From contig NW_006497658.1 of assembly GCF_000471905.2 (NCBI RefSeq), positions 365,917-429,916 of the forward strand: DNA of 64,000 bases. The letters are read 5' to 3'. The notes under the pieces were generated by a model. It saw nothing but the letters and a program-made list of their open reading frames with translations. It ran no database searches and was not told the origin of the DNA. Source of the DNA: Amborella trichopoda. Taxonomy: Eukaryota; Streptophyta; Magnoliopsida; Amborellales; Amborellaceae. A program made the position numbers and the translations under genes. Below, one piece after another: positions 1-13,600 of the stretch (the stretch's first letter is position 1; each line of letters begins with the position of its first letter).

Positions 1-529
1 TGGTGCTTACATCCAATCAATCATAAAGAGATGCTACCTGCTGATGTAAATGCCGGGCCACCTAAAATATGTATACATTTTTCCTTTTATCTTCTTCCCT
101 GATCTTGATCTTCTTCATGTGCGTGTTACCACTGTTGTCAAATACCGAAGGTGATTTCGTCACGCCCCTTCTTTGCTGCAAGTGTCGTTAGATGAAAAGA
201 TCTAGGGTCTCTTTCACTCTCTCTCCCCTTCTTGTGATTCGGACTTATCCTACGAGTTTCCTGCGGGACCGTAATGTACATCTACTCCGTTGGTTAGAAA
301 CCTATCTTTTCAATGTAAAGTTCTGAGAACCACTTAACAATTACTAGAGAATTATTATTGAAAGAAACAAAATTTAAATTTAGAGTTTTGAACATTGAGA
401 TCTTAACCTCTAAAAATTAGACGGTCTCAGTTCAATTCGAGGACATTACTTTTTTTTTTTTTTTTAAGTGCATACATATTGTGATTAAGAAAGGGTGAGG
501 TTTTTATAGAACTGAGGCTGTAAATGATT

Positions 530-755
530 AAAATAAAGCACACCTTCAAATAATATCGAAAAAGGTGGTTTTAATACAGAAAATCTTTATGATAGCCTTA
601 AAATATATTTTTATATTTAATTATAGAACTTAAATCTTAAAAAATAGCGTATATCGAGTAGATCTATGAAAACTTGAAAATCTTAAAAATTGACAGTCAA
701 AAAATGTGTTACAAGATGTACTATTTTCAAAACTTAAAATTCATTTTTTTCTCAT
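530..755. repeat. Dispersed repeat, left copy
   Basis: Shares with 63757-64000 the ordered phrases CACCTTCAAATA, GTAGCCTTAAAATATATTTT-like, AAGCTTGAAAATCTT-like, AAATGTGTTACAAGATGTAC and TATTTTCAAAACTT. It lies upstream of the IBR5 promoter. Nature unknown; no coding frame. Confidence 0.7.
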
Positions 756-869
756 GTCCATGCATCTTAATGTGGAGATGATCAATTTGAGGATGTTTGG
801 GCATCAAAACAACCTCTTCTAATGAAATTTTTTAGATAAGCTTCGTTTGATTGTTTAGAGCCTCGGCTT

Positions 870-877
870 TATATAAA
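870..877 (+). promoter_or_regulatory. Candidate TATA box of the IBR5-type gene
   Basis: A TATATAAA string lies about 430 bp upstream of the ATG at 1305. It is followed by a CT-rich stretch (about 945-985) of the kind common in plant 5' leaders. The transcription start is inferred, not seen; a leader intron or another start site cannot be excluded. Confidence 0.4.
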
Positions 878-1304
878 CTTTTTCCACATGGAGTAAATAA
901 ACAGTGTAGTTCCTCTGGAGCATAATATATTTGAGCATTTGCATTCTTCTCTCTTCCCCACTCACTCTCTCTCTATCTGTCTTCCCTATAAATGCAGTTA
1001 GGCATCTCCCTGGCTCAAAAATTGGGTTGTCCAGTCTTCTGGATTCGCTGTCCTTGCCAAAACGATCAAAACCGTTAATGCGAGGTTGAGCTCTCAATTA
1101 GTGGGTTTCTTTTATTCCACATTTCTTACGAATAAATGAGTCCATTTTCCTCCTAGAGAGAGAGTGGAGAATTTCATAGTATTGCATATATTGAGATTCT
1201 TTCTGCATTATCAGTTTGAGATTTCACTGTTGTATCTAGAGAGAGAAACTGCGACAGTGAGTCCTTTCTCTTCTTGTCTTTTGATTGACACCGCCACCAG
1301 TACC

Positions 1305-1541
1305 ATGAGAAAGAGGGAGAGAGAGAACCCATGTGGAATTTGTGGGCATTATCACAAGTATGAGGAGGGAGAAGTTTGTGGGGTTTGTGGCCACCGTATT
1401 CAGGCCACACTTGAGAAGCCCTCTCATCAATTCAGTGCTTTTCCAACTGAGATTCTTCCTGAATTCCTCTTTCTGGGCAGCTACGATAACGCTTCACGCG
1501 CAGAGCTCCTTAAAACTCAAGGGATTACTCGAATTATTAAT
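1305..1541 (+). CDS. IBR5: IBR5 exon 1 (residues 1-79)
   Basis: Starts at the ATG in TACCATGAGA and ends in AAT before GTATGC, phase 0. It encodes the Cys-rich N-terminus (CGICGH...CGVCGH) and the start of the phosphatase fold up to GITRIIN. Upstream in-frame codons back to 1164 do not match the family, so the Met at 1305 is preferred. Confidence 0.93.
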
Positions 1542-1564
1542 GTATGCTCTCTCTCTCTCTCTCT

Positions 1565-1602
<38 letters not shown>

Positions 1603-4600
1603 ATATCTATCTGATGGGTTGTCTTTGGATTCCATGGTTTGCTTATGAGTTTATTGGGTTTCTTTATTTGATTTCCCCATGCAAACTAGTTTTGTTTTCT
1701 TTCTTCTTTGTATTCGATGAGTGGGGTTTGTGAATTGAGTTCTTGGTTTTCCTTATGGGTTATTGGGTTTTGAGATTGAAGATTGAAGAGTGTGTGTTAG
1801 GATTGGGATTGATAATTTGCTCTCATGATCACTGATTTTGGTTCTTTCTGCTGTTCTGGTACTGTGTAAATTGGCACTGAGTTTTCATGTATCCTTTGTG
1901 GACTTGATTTCAGTGATAGGCTAAACAAGGCCTCTTCAGGCTTACTGCACATATATCCTCTTTCTTCTTTATGATTTGTGTTTTTATGGTATGACTAGGT
2001 CATTTTGTTGGTTTAAGTTCTTGTCATATCAAATATATATAAATAAAGAAAAGTTAATATCATATTTTCTTCAAATCACAAATTCTTTATCTTCCATTTT
2101 TACTTCTCCAAAATATTCTATTCATCAGGCTTTGGTTAATAAATAACTGGGACTTATAAGTTAACAAATTCGCAAAAAATAAATGGGACTTATGCTTTGG
2201 ATAGCATGTCAACAAGATAACCCTCATTGCCTGTTTTCATCCCATAAAAATAAGAGAGTTTTATTCTTGAAAATAATAACAGACCATAAATTTTGGGATG
2301 GTAAGGTCTCCTCCAGGAGCCACCTCCTTAAGTTTGATGATTCCAGAAGAGCTTATACCCCCACAAAACCAACCCTTGGTATATTCTATTAAATGCAAAG
2401 CAGTTTGCAAACCTATTTTGTATGTCCAAACTACCCTATCCTTATCTCTTAAACCAACCCTTGTTGATCTACTAGCTGTTTCCCATAAGTTTCTCACTCC
2501 ATGAAGTTCATCTATGCATGTTTAATAACTGGGATGGCAAACTTATCCTTGATTGTCTTTGTTTATTTTTTTATTTTTATTTTTTTGAGGAAATGGTTAA
2601 TGTTTGATAGTCTACATGCATGTGCCATTCCTCGTTTGTGCACTAGGGAAACTGTTGATAACTGATGATTCATAACTGATGAATTCATGCTTAGATGGCT
2701 AAGCCCAACATCTAATATTTACCTCTTTGCTTATTTCATTCTTGATTAAGGATAATTGTAAGGAAGAAAATGAGAATGCCCTGGTGGTCAGCTCCTCAAA
2801 ATAGTTTGGAAATAATTCCAATAGGGGAATGAGTTTCAAAGGGTTAGGCTTTAGGACTGCGCTACCCCTCTAAAGGTTATGCATGTGCAAGCATTGTTGG
2901 GACCTGAGCTACCACAAAAACTTGAACATTACGCTGTTGAATCTTACAGAACTAACATAGAGAGATAAAGACATAGTGGGATTGGGGCATGAGCTTGCTT
3001 GGTTATGATGCTGATAATTGCAAATTCATGCCAAGTGTTTGAATACCACAGCTGACCTAATGCAAATGGGGGGGGAAAAACATTTGAAGAATAAGAAATG
3101 AACCGAGTTTGATGTTATTTGGCTCAGGTGAGTCCTACGTCAACTTGTCTAATTTTTAAATTGTGTGCAACTACTCCTTGCATTTTGTTATAGATCACCC
3201 TCTCCATATTCCATTCATGTCTACTTATAACCTTATTTGGACACATATCTAAACCTTTTAGAGTATAGTATTTCCCAATGTTTAAAAAATGGATCAGTGA
3301 TTCAAATCGGTCTCACCTATATCGGATCGGAGAATTGGCTGAATCGGCAAGTTCTGTCCCAAAGTTTTTTTCAAAAAATCGCTATAAATCTCTAAAAATA
3401 GTGTTCTTTTATATTCTAAAAGAAATTAAGAGTGATGCATTATGTACTTTCATTACTTTGTAAAAATAAGTGAATACACTAAGATGTTGTTTTCCTATCT
3501 GGATGTCTGTATAATTATTAGTTATAATATAATATTATAGTATTGTATAAAAATAATTAAAGAATATTAGGAAACACTTTGATATTATAAGATTAAAAAT
3601 AATAATTTCTCATATAAAGTGAAATTAGTATCACATCAAGAAATTGTCTTTATTAATTCTCTTTACTCGTCCAAAATTATCACAACCTAACTAACTATAA
3701 TATTATACATTGAAATTGGAATTATTGGTTTATATTTTATAATCATTTTACTATAAAAATAAGAATAAATTTAAAATTTGTCTTGTAATATCATCTAATT
3801 TAAAAGATCTAATTTACAACTATAACAAAAAAATACATTATATGGTTCATAATATAAATAAATTTACAAATGAAATATAAAATTTGATTATCAATATAAT
3901 TAGTATATAAATACATTATAGTTTATAATATAAATAAATTTACAAATAAAATATGAAATTTGATTATCAATATAATTAGTATAATTATTAATTATAATAA
4001 GATAGATACCAAGGCGGGAGAGAGAGAGAGGTTGGGGGGGGGGGGGGGTTATTAGGGGGGAGAGAGATACCATGTGGGGGGCATTATATTTCGGGGGCAG
4101 GGCTTTAATGTGAAGGGAGGGGTGGGCACATCGAACCCATAAGCTTGGGTAACATGCTATAAAATTATTGTGGAGCACATCAAAGTTGTCCCATGTGGCT
4201 TGAGGTTTGAGAAATAATTTCCCTCAAGTCAACATTTTAAAACAAAAGTGGGGACCACTTATGGCGTGTTGGTTTATGACGAATTTAAAAAGATGCAGAT
4301 GTACCGTAAAAGCAATGTGGACGTGTTATAGTTTATGACGCCGGAGCTGCAGATGTATCGGTGATGTGTCAATTTATGATGTAAGAATGGCACTGTACGG
4401 GGTCACTGACATCATAATTGGTGGACTCAACAATTTGTGATGTCATCACCTCGAGTTAATACAAGGAAAAACGACAAATCCCGTTTTATGGCTGGATCCA
4501 GAATGGTCTAGCCGATACCTGATCCGGATTGCCTGATTAGCCACATGACTTCAAAGTGATCATAGGAGCAAATGTAACTTTTGACTTGTTGAGCTAACTG

Positions 4601-7600
4601 AAGGTCCACAATGTTGTGATTGTAGATGTGGATCATCTTCAAAAGAGCTCTCACAGTGGATCATCTTCAAAAGAGAGGGATCCTGATCCCCAATAGATGT
4701 GCTCTGTGCCTCTGCAAGGAGGAATCTAATCCCCATTTATTTATTCTATGCGACTTTACCCACGAACTTTGGGGCCAGGTGTTGCAGCTCTTTGGCATCA
4801 AATGGGTCACCCTTCTTATGGTCAAGGCCTTAATCTCTTACGACTTACATTCTTGTTGGCCAAAGGCTGGAAGAATATTATGGAAGGCTACTATCGCCGC
4901 AACAATCTGGACAGTCTGGGTGGAAAGAAATACTAGAATCTTTCAAAGTGCAAAACTCCACACATCTACACCTACACAAGGTAATCTCTTTTGTCACTTT
5001 CTGGGCCCTTAACCACTAGGATGTTTTGGGCATACCAGAGAGCTTCTTCCTCAGCCAATGGCAAAATATCCTTCATCACCAACCGCGACTGGCACTAAGA
5101 CCCTATGACTGGCAACCACCTCCAGAAGGCATCATCAACGCTGAATTTTGATGGTTGTTCCCTGGGGAATCCTGGCCAGGCAGGGGCACAGGGGGTCTTT
5201 AGAGACCATCAAAGCAACATCCTCTTAAACTTTTTCTGAACATCTTGGTCTCAAAGACTCCCAACACGCAGAAGCCGTGGCCCTCTTAATAGGCTTGAAA
5301 AGTTTCAATCACTCTTGGGGCTCACACCTGATAGTGGAAGGAGACTCACAAAATGTCCTCTCCTGGGCAAGTAGGATGTGTTTCCCACCATGGCACTTAA
5401 CCTCTATTTTTGACGAAATTGATCACATTTCAGGGCTATGGATGTCTCCTGGAAGCATATATGGAGGACGTCCAACGTCTTCGCTGATCTGTTGGCGAAA
5501 GAGGGAGCTAGAAGCCAAGGAAGCCAAGGACAAACTGAAGCCGCATCCATCACCTTTTTGCTCAGGACCCCTGGAATATAGCTTAAACATCTTGTCTCTC
5601 AGCAACTTCCAACCCTGCTGTATTTTTTAAAAGCTTCATGTAAATCGATGTAATTGGGCGGATTTTATAAGCCCCATTTTGTACATGATAGACTTAGGCA
5701 TTTTTTACCAAGTCACCCCGCGTGGGGGACTTTAGAATCCCGTAACCATGTAATGCTCCCCTTTAATAAAATGTTAACATTTTCAAAAAAAAAATGTTGA
5801 CTGTACATGTACTTATCAAAATAATGATTACATGGGGAAATGTAACTGCTGACTTGTTTAGCAACTTGTTTAGTGAGTTTGAGGTCCAGAATTTTGTGAC
5901 TGCTACTCGAACTTATGAAAATAACAATATTGAGATTACCTTTTACCTGCCCAATTTTGCGTTGTGAAATTCTTGTCGAGGCCTTTAGGGAGATCCCAGG
6001 GTTTTTCTCCATCTCATTAGCCTGTATTGTTTGCTTGTTATCTGTTCTTCTTCACCATCTGCCATGGTTTCCACAAGGTTGCCATTGAGAAGGATTAACC
6101 TCTAGGTTTTACTGCATGTCTAGGGATATATTTCTCATTACAATCGATCATTGCTTCATTGCAACAGGTGTCAATCATTATGGATGAGGTATTGCAGAGT
6201 GAAGGATTTTTATGTTTTTTGAACCATTCTAACCATTTGGGCCTTTGGCCTCAGAGGTTTTATCAAGACTTAGAGCTGCTCCTCTAATAAGCAGGCCAAA
6301 CAAGTGCTCTATAGGGTTGTGGGCCTGGCCATCTGCATGTCATGGCTGATTTCCTCCTTAGTACACTAATAAACAACTGGGAGTGTTCTGTTTATGACAT
6401 CGAAGTATGTCCTTGCTAAACCTGCCATTAACATTTCTAGTTTAGGTTTGACACGTATGCATAGGGCTTCCACAAATCTAGCCGTGATGGGTACTTCTAG
6501 TCTTTTTGAATTGACATAGTGTATGACTTACTCCTCTAGATGGAATGATGTGAGATTAAAATTGGAGTTAACTAGAACTTTATTGAATGCACAACAATGT
6601 TTTTTCATGTAATATTTAGTTAATAGACGTTGCCTCCATCGAATCAAGGAAGCTCCAAATTGATCATTAGAGTAAGCATGGTTTACAATTGATTGTTGCT
6701 TGATACATTTTTGCTGCAAAGATATTGGATGAGAGTTTGAGGTTATATGCAATATAAGTGGTGAGTTCCCTCAATTTGTTAATTTTTTATTGAAGTGACT
6801 CCCTCTTGCATTCTTATATTAAGTTTATCATTGATGACAACTCAATACCTTATGGTACTTGCGATCCCAACCCGTGATAATAGACTGATGTCTGCTTAGA
6901 TAGGTGTTGTTCATGGATCCTTCTCCTTTGTCCTGATTCCTTCGTGTTTTCTTAGGAAAAAAAATTCATAGGATGTTTCATTTCTTTTTATATTTTCTTA
7001 TTTTGTTAGGGGCATAATGTCTAGTAATATACTACCATCCTGAGAACTTAGACCTTGTGCATGGAGACCACCTTGGCAGCCAAGCAAAGATATTGAATTC
7101 GAATATGAACTCAGCTGAAGTGCAGAGTTGCTGGACAATCGTATACATTATTAGGCATCCACTCTATGGTCATGGCAGTGGATTATAAGTTTGATGCTGT
7201 GATGACATGGTAAACCTTGTGTAAGACGAAATAAACTTAGTGAAACAACAAAAAAACAGTGCTAGATTGCTAGTTCCTATCTCATCAACATGTTCCTTCA
7301 ATCTGTTGTTTGGTACCTTGACGGGTAGTTGGCAATCATATGCAACCAATGCTTCCTAGAATAACTACGCTGGAGTTTCCTGGATTTGATGAGTGGGATG
7401 CTGATGAAAGTAGTTGCTTATGCCTTGTAGACCGGTTTTTTGCACTCAATCAAGTTGATGTCTGATCTTGCTTTGCATCTTACACTCTAGAAGAAGGGCC
7501 ATACAACCATGCCAACAGTTCTGAAGAACCAGTGGCATCCATCATGGCCATTGTTTGCAGAAGCCTCTTTATTTGTTTTGTCCTAGAAAATTCGAAAATT

Positions 7601-10600
7601 CTAGGAGAGTCTCTTAATAAATATCAAAATTATTATTTCTTGGTTGCTTCTGAGCAACCTCAAGATTCTATGGGGTTTTCTGAGCCTTACCAATTACTAC
7701 CACTAATGCGTGAACAACTATAGTGAGATAATGATGGACGGAAAAATTAGACTTATTTTTAATTTCTATTGACTTTTAAAGGATATATACTTTGATTTTA
7801 GTTTTGGGATTTATTTTTAGGATTTTTAATTTTTAAGAATTATGGGGTTTTTGTAGTTTTTTTTTTTTATTCTATTGTTGGATCAGTTAGGGAGACTCTT
7901 CAAATATTTTAATTAAAGTTAGGGAGTGTAGTTTCAAGTTATACTTAAGTTAGGACCTTTTGGTCAAGAGTTAATTGTATGGACAAATATTGTCCAATAC
8001 AATAATTTTCTATTATTAATAAGGGCATGAATGGGTTGGAGAGGCATTTGTGTATTCGTCTTTAAGAAAAGAAAGTCTTTGTCTTGTAAAAGAAGCCTAA
8101 GGCTTGAGCCCCAGGCGGGAGAAAACCTTAGGGCTTCTCCACAATTGCTTGTGTCAAGGTGCTTCTTGCTGATTTTTCTCTGTTTCTTCAAGTTCTCCTA
8201 CATGAAGTGGTATCAGAACCCACGATCTACACGGAAGTTACTGTAACATGTACGGAGTTACTGTAACATGTACGGAGTTAATGTAGCACCACTTTTTTTG
8301 GTGCCCTAGTTCAACAACAAAGAGAAGAAGTTATAGTGGGGTCTAGGGTTTGTTGATTTTGGCTAAAGTTTTGTCAAAACAACTTAGATTTTGTTGATTT
8401 CAGCAATTTTTGTTGATTATTTGCCTAGGGTTTGTGATTTTGACGAACCTATGGCATTGAGAAGGGGCCATAGTAGGGGGATTTTCATAGATCTACTCCA
8501 TGATGTTATAGATGACAAAATTGAGGAACTTGAAAGGAAAGTACAACAGCTGGAGCAACAGTTCGTGAGCCTCAATAATGGGCAAGACGGTGATCTTTAA
8601 GCCTAAGAGGATCTCGAGTACAAGCCTTTTCACTTTCGCGTTTCGAGTGTGGAGTCAGGTGATGAGGATAGCCCTAGACGTGAGGAACATCACTGTAGGG
8701 TTTCGATTTGGAGGATGATTTTTTTTTTTTTTGGACACAGATTTCATGGAAAGTCAGCAAATTGTAGATTGGGATTCACCACCAATTTTCGATATATACG
8801 CAGTTGAACAACAAGATCTTCTAGGAGATCCGATCTATGATAAGGATCAATATGATGATAAAGAGATTTTGGAAGAGGGTGAAGAATATGGAAAGAAGGC
8901 AACAGGCGGACTGATCCAAATCATGGCCTTTGAGGATCTCATTACTATTGAAGAGGTGGAGCATTCAAGAGATTTAGGGCATTGGAATTCTATTCCCTGA
9001 ATATTTGATTCCAATGTTCTCTTAGATTTTGATTTCGAATTTTTTGGGACGCTATTTTGAATGCGAATTTGACCAATGGAGGTTGGTATAGTGAGAAGAT
9101 GTCAACAAATCGTATGTGAGGCTGCCGCTTGTATTGATGAAAATGCTTCTCAATTCCTGCAGTTGTCATTTCTTACTAGTTATTTGTTTGCCCTTTTCTC
9201 CAGTAAAATATTAAAAAAATTGACGGTTAAAATTCTTTGTGATATGTCCAAAAGCGCAAGATAGTGTCCATATCTTACCTATGCATATTTGTGTTGGAAA
9301 TCATGGATTCCACATTTAAGTATCTTGCTATCCTTAATCTGAGACGAGTAAGTTATTTGTATAGTGTAATGAAAATTGCGATAAATATGCGTAATAGTTC
9401 AACACCGACAAGAATATCTGTACTTCTGTTAGGCAATAAACAGAGGGCCTCAGAACTGGAAATGTTTTAGCAATGTGGTTAATTTGTTCCACTGTCTGAA
9501 CTTGTTGATTTGATATTTGCTTACATAGTTTGGCAATTCGTTTATCTTGGTGCTGAGTTCTGATTGTGCCTTTTCCTTCTCATTTTTCTTTTGGTCTTTC
9601 TGATTATTTGTACCCCATTCTGCTTATCTGAAAGCGCAACTTGTTACTGGTTGTCCTAGAAAAGTTTAGTAGTGTTTTTGTCATATGCGTTATGCAGTTG
9701 GGTGGCAGTGATAAATGAAATATCTTTTTAGGAGAACATTATTTGTTCTAATATTGTAACCATGTTTTAATTTCTTGTCGATTTATAGTATGAAAAATTC
9801 TAGGTGATCAGATTTGCCTCTAAGTTATATTTTGTTGGGTACATCCATTTTCTTCTGAGTCTTGGGAAGGCAAAGTGACCTGATTTCTGCTTATCTGAAC
9901 ATTCTTTTGTCACGTGATGCAGACTGTGCCTGCTTGTCAGAATCTCTATAAGAACTCTTTTACCTATTACTGCCTCAAAGAAGATAAGACTTTAGCATTT
10001 GATGATGCAATCGAACTGATAGGTAACTCCCATTGGCCTTTTTACTGGCTTCAGGCCAATTTTTCTTCTGATTTTACTGCTTACCATATTTCAGATAATT
10101 TTCTACTTTTGGGGGAATTTGATGTACTTCATAATGGTAGACTTGTGATAACATTTCTGGCAATATGAGCTTTTGGTTTTGAAACGACCTTTCACATAAT
10201 GTATTCTGTATATGAACTGTGAAGGAGCCTATTTCTTGGAATATATCTTTTGATTGTCATTTTGGACGTTCGTACCTCCACCATTTGGGATGGGACTAAG
10301 AGCTTCAAACCACTAGGCTATGGCACTTGGTTTCTAAATTCATTAAACAACCTTTATGTGGCACTTCCTCTTCTGTAATAAGCTAAATACCGGTGGGTGC
10401 TTGTGAGGCTCTGCATAGAGAAATGGAGAATGTTTTTTTCTTTTCTTGTTTCTTCTTGAACAGCAGAATGTTGCATGCATGCTAACAATGAATGTGGGAC
10501 TACATGGAAAGCTTTGTAACTGCATTGCCCATTGACCTTTCACATGTCCAAGTTTTATGTGATTGAAAATAATTATGTGGAATCGAGGTCAACAATGAGT

Positions 10601-13600
10601 GCCTATGGAAAGGGCTAGTGATGTTGATCCCTTAACTAACCCTACTACTGGGGCTTTACACTTACCTTTGCTTGCTCATTATGGGAGGAGGTAAAAGTGA
10701 AGGGGGTGGTTTTCTTGAATGGAATTGAAGGATGGACTCTTCTTGAGTTCAGTAGCATCAAGAGAATGTGTGACATGGAGAACTTGGGGAACATTGGAAC
10801 ATTTATAAGAAAGAAAGGATCTCTTAGATTGATTATGGTTGGAAGCAAACTCTATCCTTTGTAGATGTAGGGGCTGTACTAGAGTAGGTTCCTTGAATTT
10901 CAGCTATTTCCCATTGAATGAAGGATATGGATTAGTGCTCAAAGAGCCGTAAAATAAAGGGGGAAAAGAGACTTTACACATGGTTAACCAGGACTTGGAT
11001 TTTGAGACTGAAATCTTGGTGTTTAGATTGGTGCTTTTCCATTTTGGGATATTTCAATGTTCATATACATGTGCCTTCCTCACCAACAACTTACTGAACA
11101 TCTCCCTTTAGGGAGGAATAGTCATACCTCTTATTATAAGCCAAAGAGATGATTTACTGAGGTTGATCAGATCAAAGAAACTAGGACTGCACGGAAACAC
11201 CTTGACATAATTGGGGATATCAGCTTCTTCTATATGTGTTACCTTATAATGATAAAAAGAAAAAAACTATTGTATTAATTTTGTAGCAGCGTGTCATGGC
11301 CCTAGTGAACCCCACACTTCGACCGTGTGGCACTCGCACCTCAGTCTGTCGAGGACGAGTCAACTTTCTCAATCACGAGTACAAGTGTGCACCAACCACC
11401 AACCAAGCACGAAGTGATAGCCACTAGTGTGCACCACCCACACCCACTAGCACAACGAACACAAGCACGATATGCATTAGCACACGAGAGAGAGATGCAC
11501 ACAATTTGAAGAGTAAGAACTTTGTATTTCACTAGAACTCAAGACTCGAGCTTACAAGTTCTGAGGTCTTCACTCTTCTAGGGTATGTAACAAATGAGGG
11601 GCCCTCCACTTTATATAGGCACTAGGCCTTACGAGCAACGGTTAAGATTCATCCACATGTCACACATCCAATGGCTAGAAACCTTATAGATTATACAAAA
11701 TTCTAGAGTGTTCTACACAACCCTTCCCTTAGGATATATCTAGAAACCCTCTAGACCATTCATGAACCCACCAGAGTTATTTAGAATATTCTGGACCCAA
11801 GTGATTAAAAAAAAGGGCTATTGTGCAATATTGTACAAGGCATCATAGGGACAAAGCATAGGAACATTTTGGGGCATGACAGGCGGGTGACTGATCATTG
11901 TACGCAATTGCATTGTGGCATTCAAATCTTGCTAGCTAGTTATGTTAGGGAACCACTTGGAGCCATATATCATGAGTTGGTCATAAGGAGGGGCCTCTCC
12001 AAAACAGAGCTTCTCAAACAGAGCTTCTAGAGGAGATTTAAAACAATGCTATCTTGTCAATTTTATCATGCGGAGGTTTCAGCTCAATAAAATTTGAACA
12101 CTTCACTCAGTACCAAAAAAAAAAGAAAATTGAACACTCCACCTCTTAATTACTCATTTTTCCCCGTTGGAGTTTGTTGTTGTTCCAACAAATGATGATA
12201 CCCTTCTTCACAACATCTATAGTACCTTCTAATTGTCTTATCTGTTATTGTATCTTTCAGTTGCTGCCAATTTTATTTGGATTTAATAATATGGCAAATC
12301 CGAATAACTCTCTCTCTCTCCTCCCCCCCCCCTAATCAAGTGTTTCAAAAAAATGCTAGGCGGCGCCTAGGTGACCGGGGAGGTCTAGGCCGCCCAGAAC
12401 CGGGGCGGCCCAGTAGAAAGAAAAATATCTCTATAGTTTAATAGTATAAGTATAACTGTCAGTGTTCGCAAACCCGGTGATCTAACCGCTAACCGCTTAC
12501 CGCCCTGTTAGATTAGAACCAACGAGTTCCGGTTTTGGTGATCAGCCACGTATTTAAAAAAAAACAGTAAAAAAAATGAAAATAAATTTTTAAAAATGAA
12601 GAATTTGATTTGTAATGCATTTTTTAATATTCTTTACATTATGGTAAATATTAAAAATTGTTTTGGTCGTTAATACTCACTTTTATATTTTCCCTTCTTT
12701 TTCAAAAAATTTTAAAAATACCCATAGGCACAAATTGATTAGTTAAAATCCATTTTTTTCATTAATCTTCGACTTCATTTGAATGTGTTTTGTTTTAATC
12801 ATTCTTTATATGCTTTTTATATGTTGGTAGAATTTTTTTTTTATATCATTTTTATTTTTTCAACACTTTTTGATTGCTCAAGACTTGCCCGATTAGAGCG
12901 GTTGAATCAGCCGGTTTATCGGTTAGGTTGGTTAAACGCTTCCAGGCCCATGTCCGGTTAACCATTCCGGTTCGATTTTTGCGAACATTGATAACTGTAT
13001 AACACATAAGAGTTAGGGATTAAGGGCACATCAAATGTATAGTACACAAGTCCACATAGCACACATTCCTCCATACTCCATAATTTCATAGTTTGATAGG
13101 CCACTAATTTTAATATCAATGGGTGATGCTTAGATCAATTTCTCGTAACTTTGAGAAACCCTTTGATCCTATAGAAATCACTAAAAACTAGTTTTTTGGG
13201 GTTTTTCTCTCTAAAATAGACTCTAATGGGTTTAGGTTTCAAATGAACCTAAAACCCATGATTTTACCCTTTAGTATTAAATAAAAGACCAAAAAATGTC
13301 CTCAACGAGGGGCATTTCAGCCCTTGAGCAGCTGCTCAGGGCTGGGCACCCGCCTAGGCAGGTTTCATGGTGCTTAGGCGGGTGCCCAACGACAGCCTAC
13401 CTAATTTCGCCGTCTAGGCCTAAGCGAGGCGCCTAGGTCTTCTAGACCGCCTAGGCGTTGGGCGGTCCGCTTTTTAAAACACTTCCCCCATCTTAATTTT
13501 AATCACAGTCTCTATTTCCTAAAATCTAGCTCCCTTATATTTCCCTCTCTATGTCACGTCTTATCATTCAATAATCTTCACATACGTTCTCTGGTTATTC

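Larger units (their letters stand above)
7876..9000 (+). mobile_element. LTR retrotransposon 5' remnant (LTR, primer binding site, gag-like), probably Ty3/gypsy
   Basis: A candidate LTR runs from TGTTGGATCAG (7876) to CA (8202). Five bases later comes TGGTATCAGAAC (8208-8219), the primer-binding site for initiator tRNA-Met. Then follow three 20-bp tandem repeats (8231-8290) and a gag-like coding stretch with a coiled-coil segment (KIEELERKVQQLEQQ, about 8515-8560). After a stop there is an acidic linker with VDWDSPPIFD (about 8770). No protease, reverse transcriptase, integrase or second LTR is visible. The assignment to Ty3/gypsy rests on the linker motif and is tentative; the LTR edges are inferred. 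Confidence 0.65.

Noticed and set aside
1164..1733. A 189-codon open frame that includes IBR5 exon 1
   Set aside because: The family start is the Met at 1305, and the frame after 1541 runs through the splice donor into the CT/TA microsatellite. Only 1305-1541 is coding.
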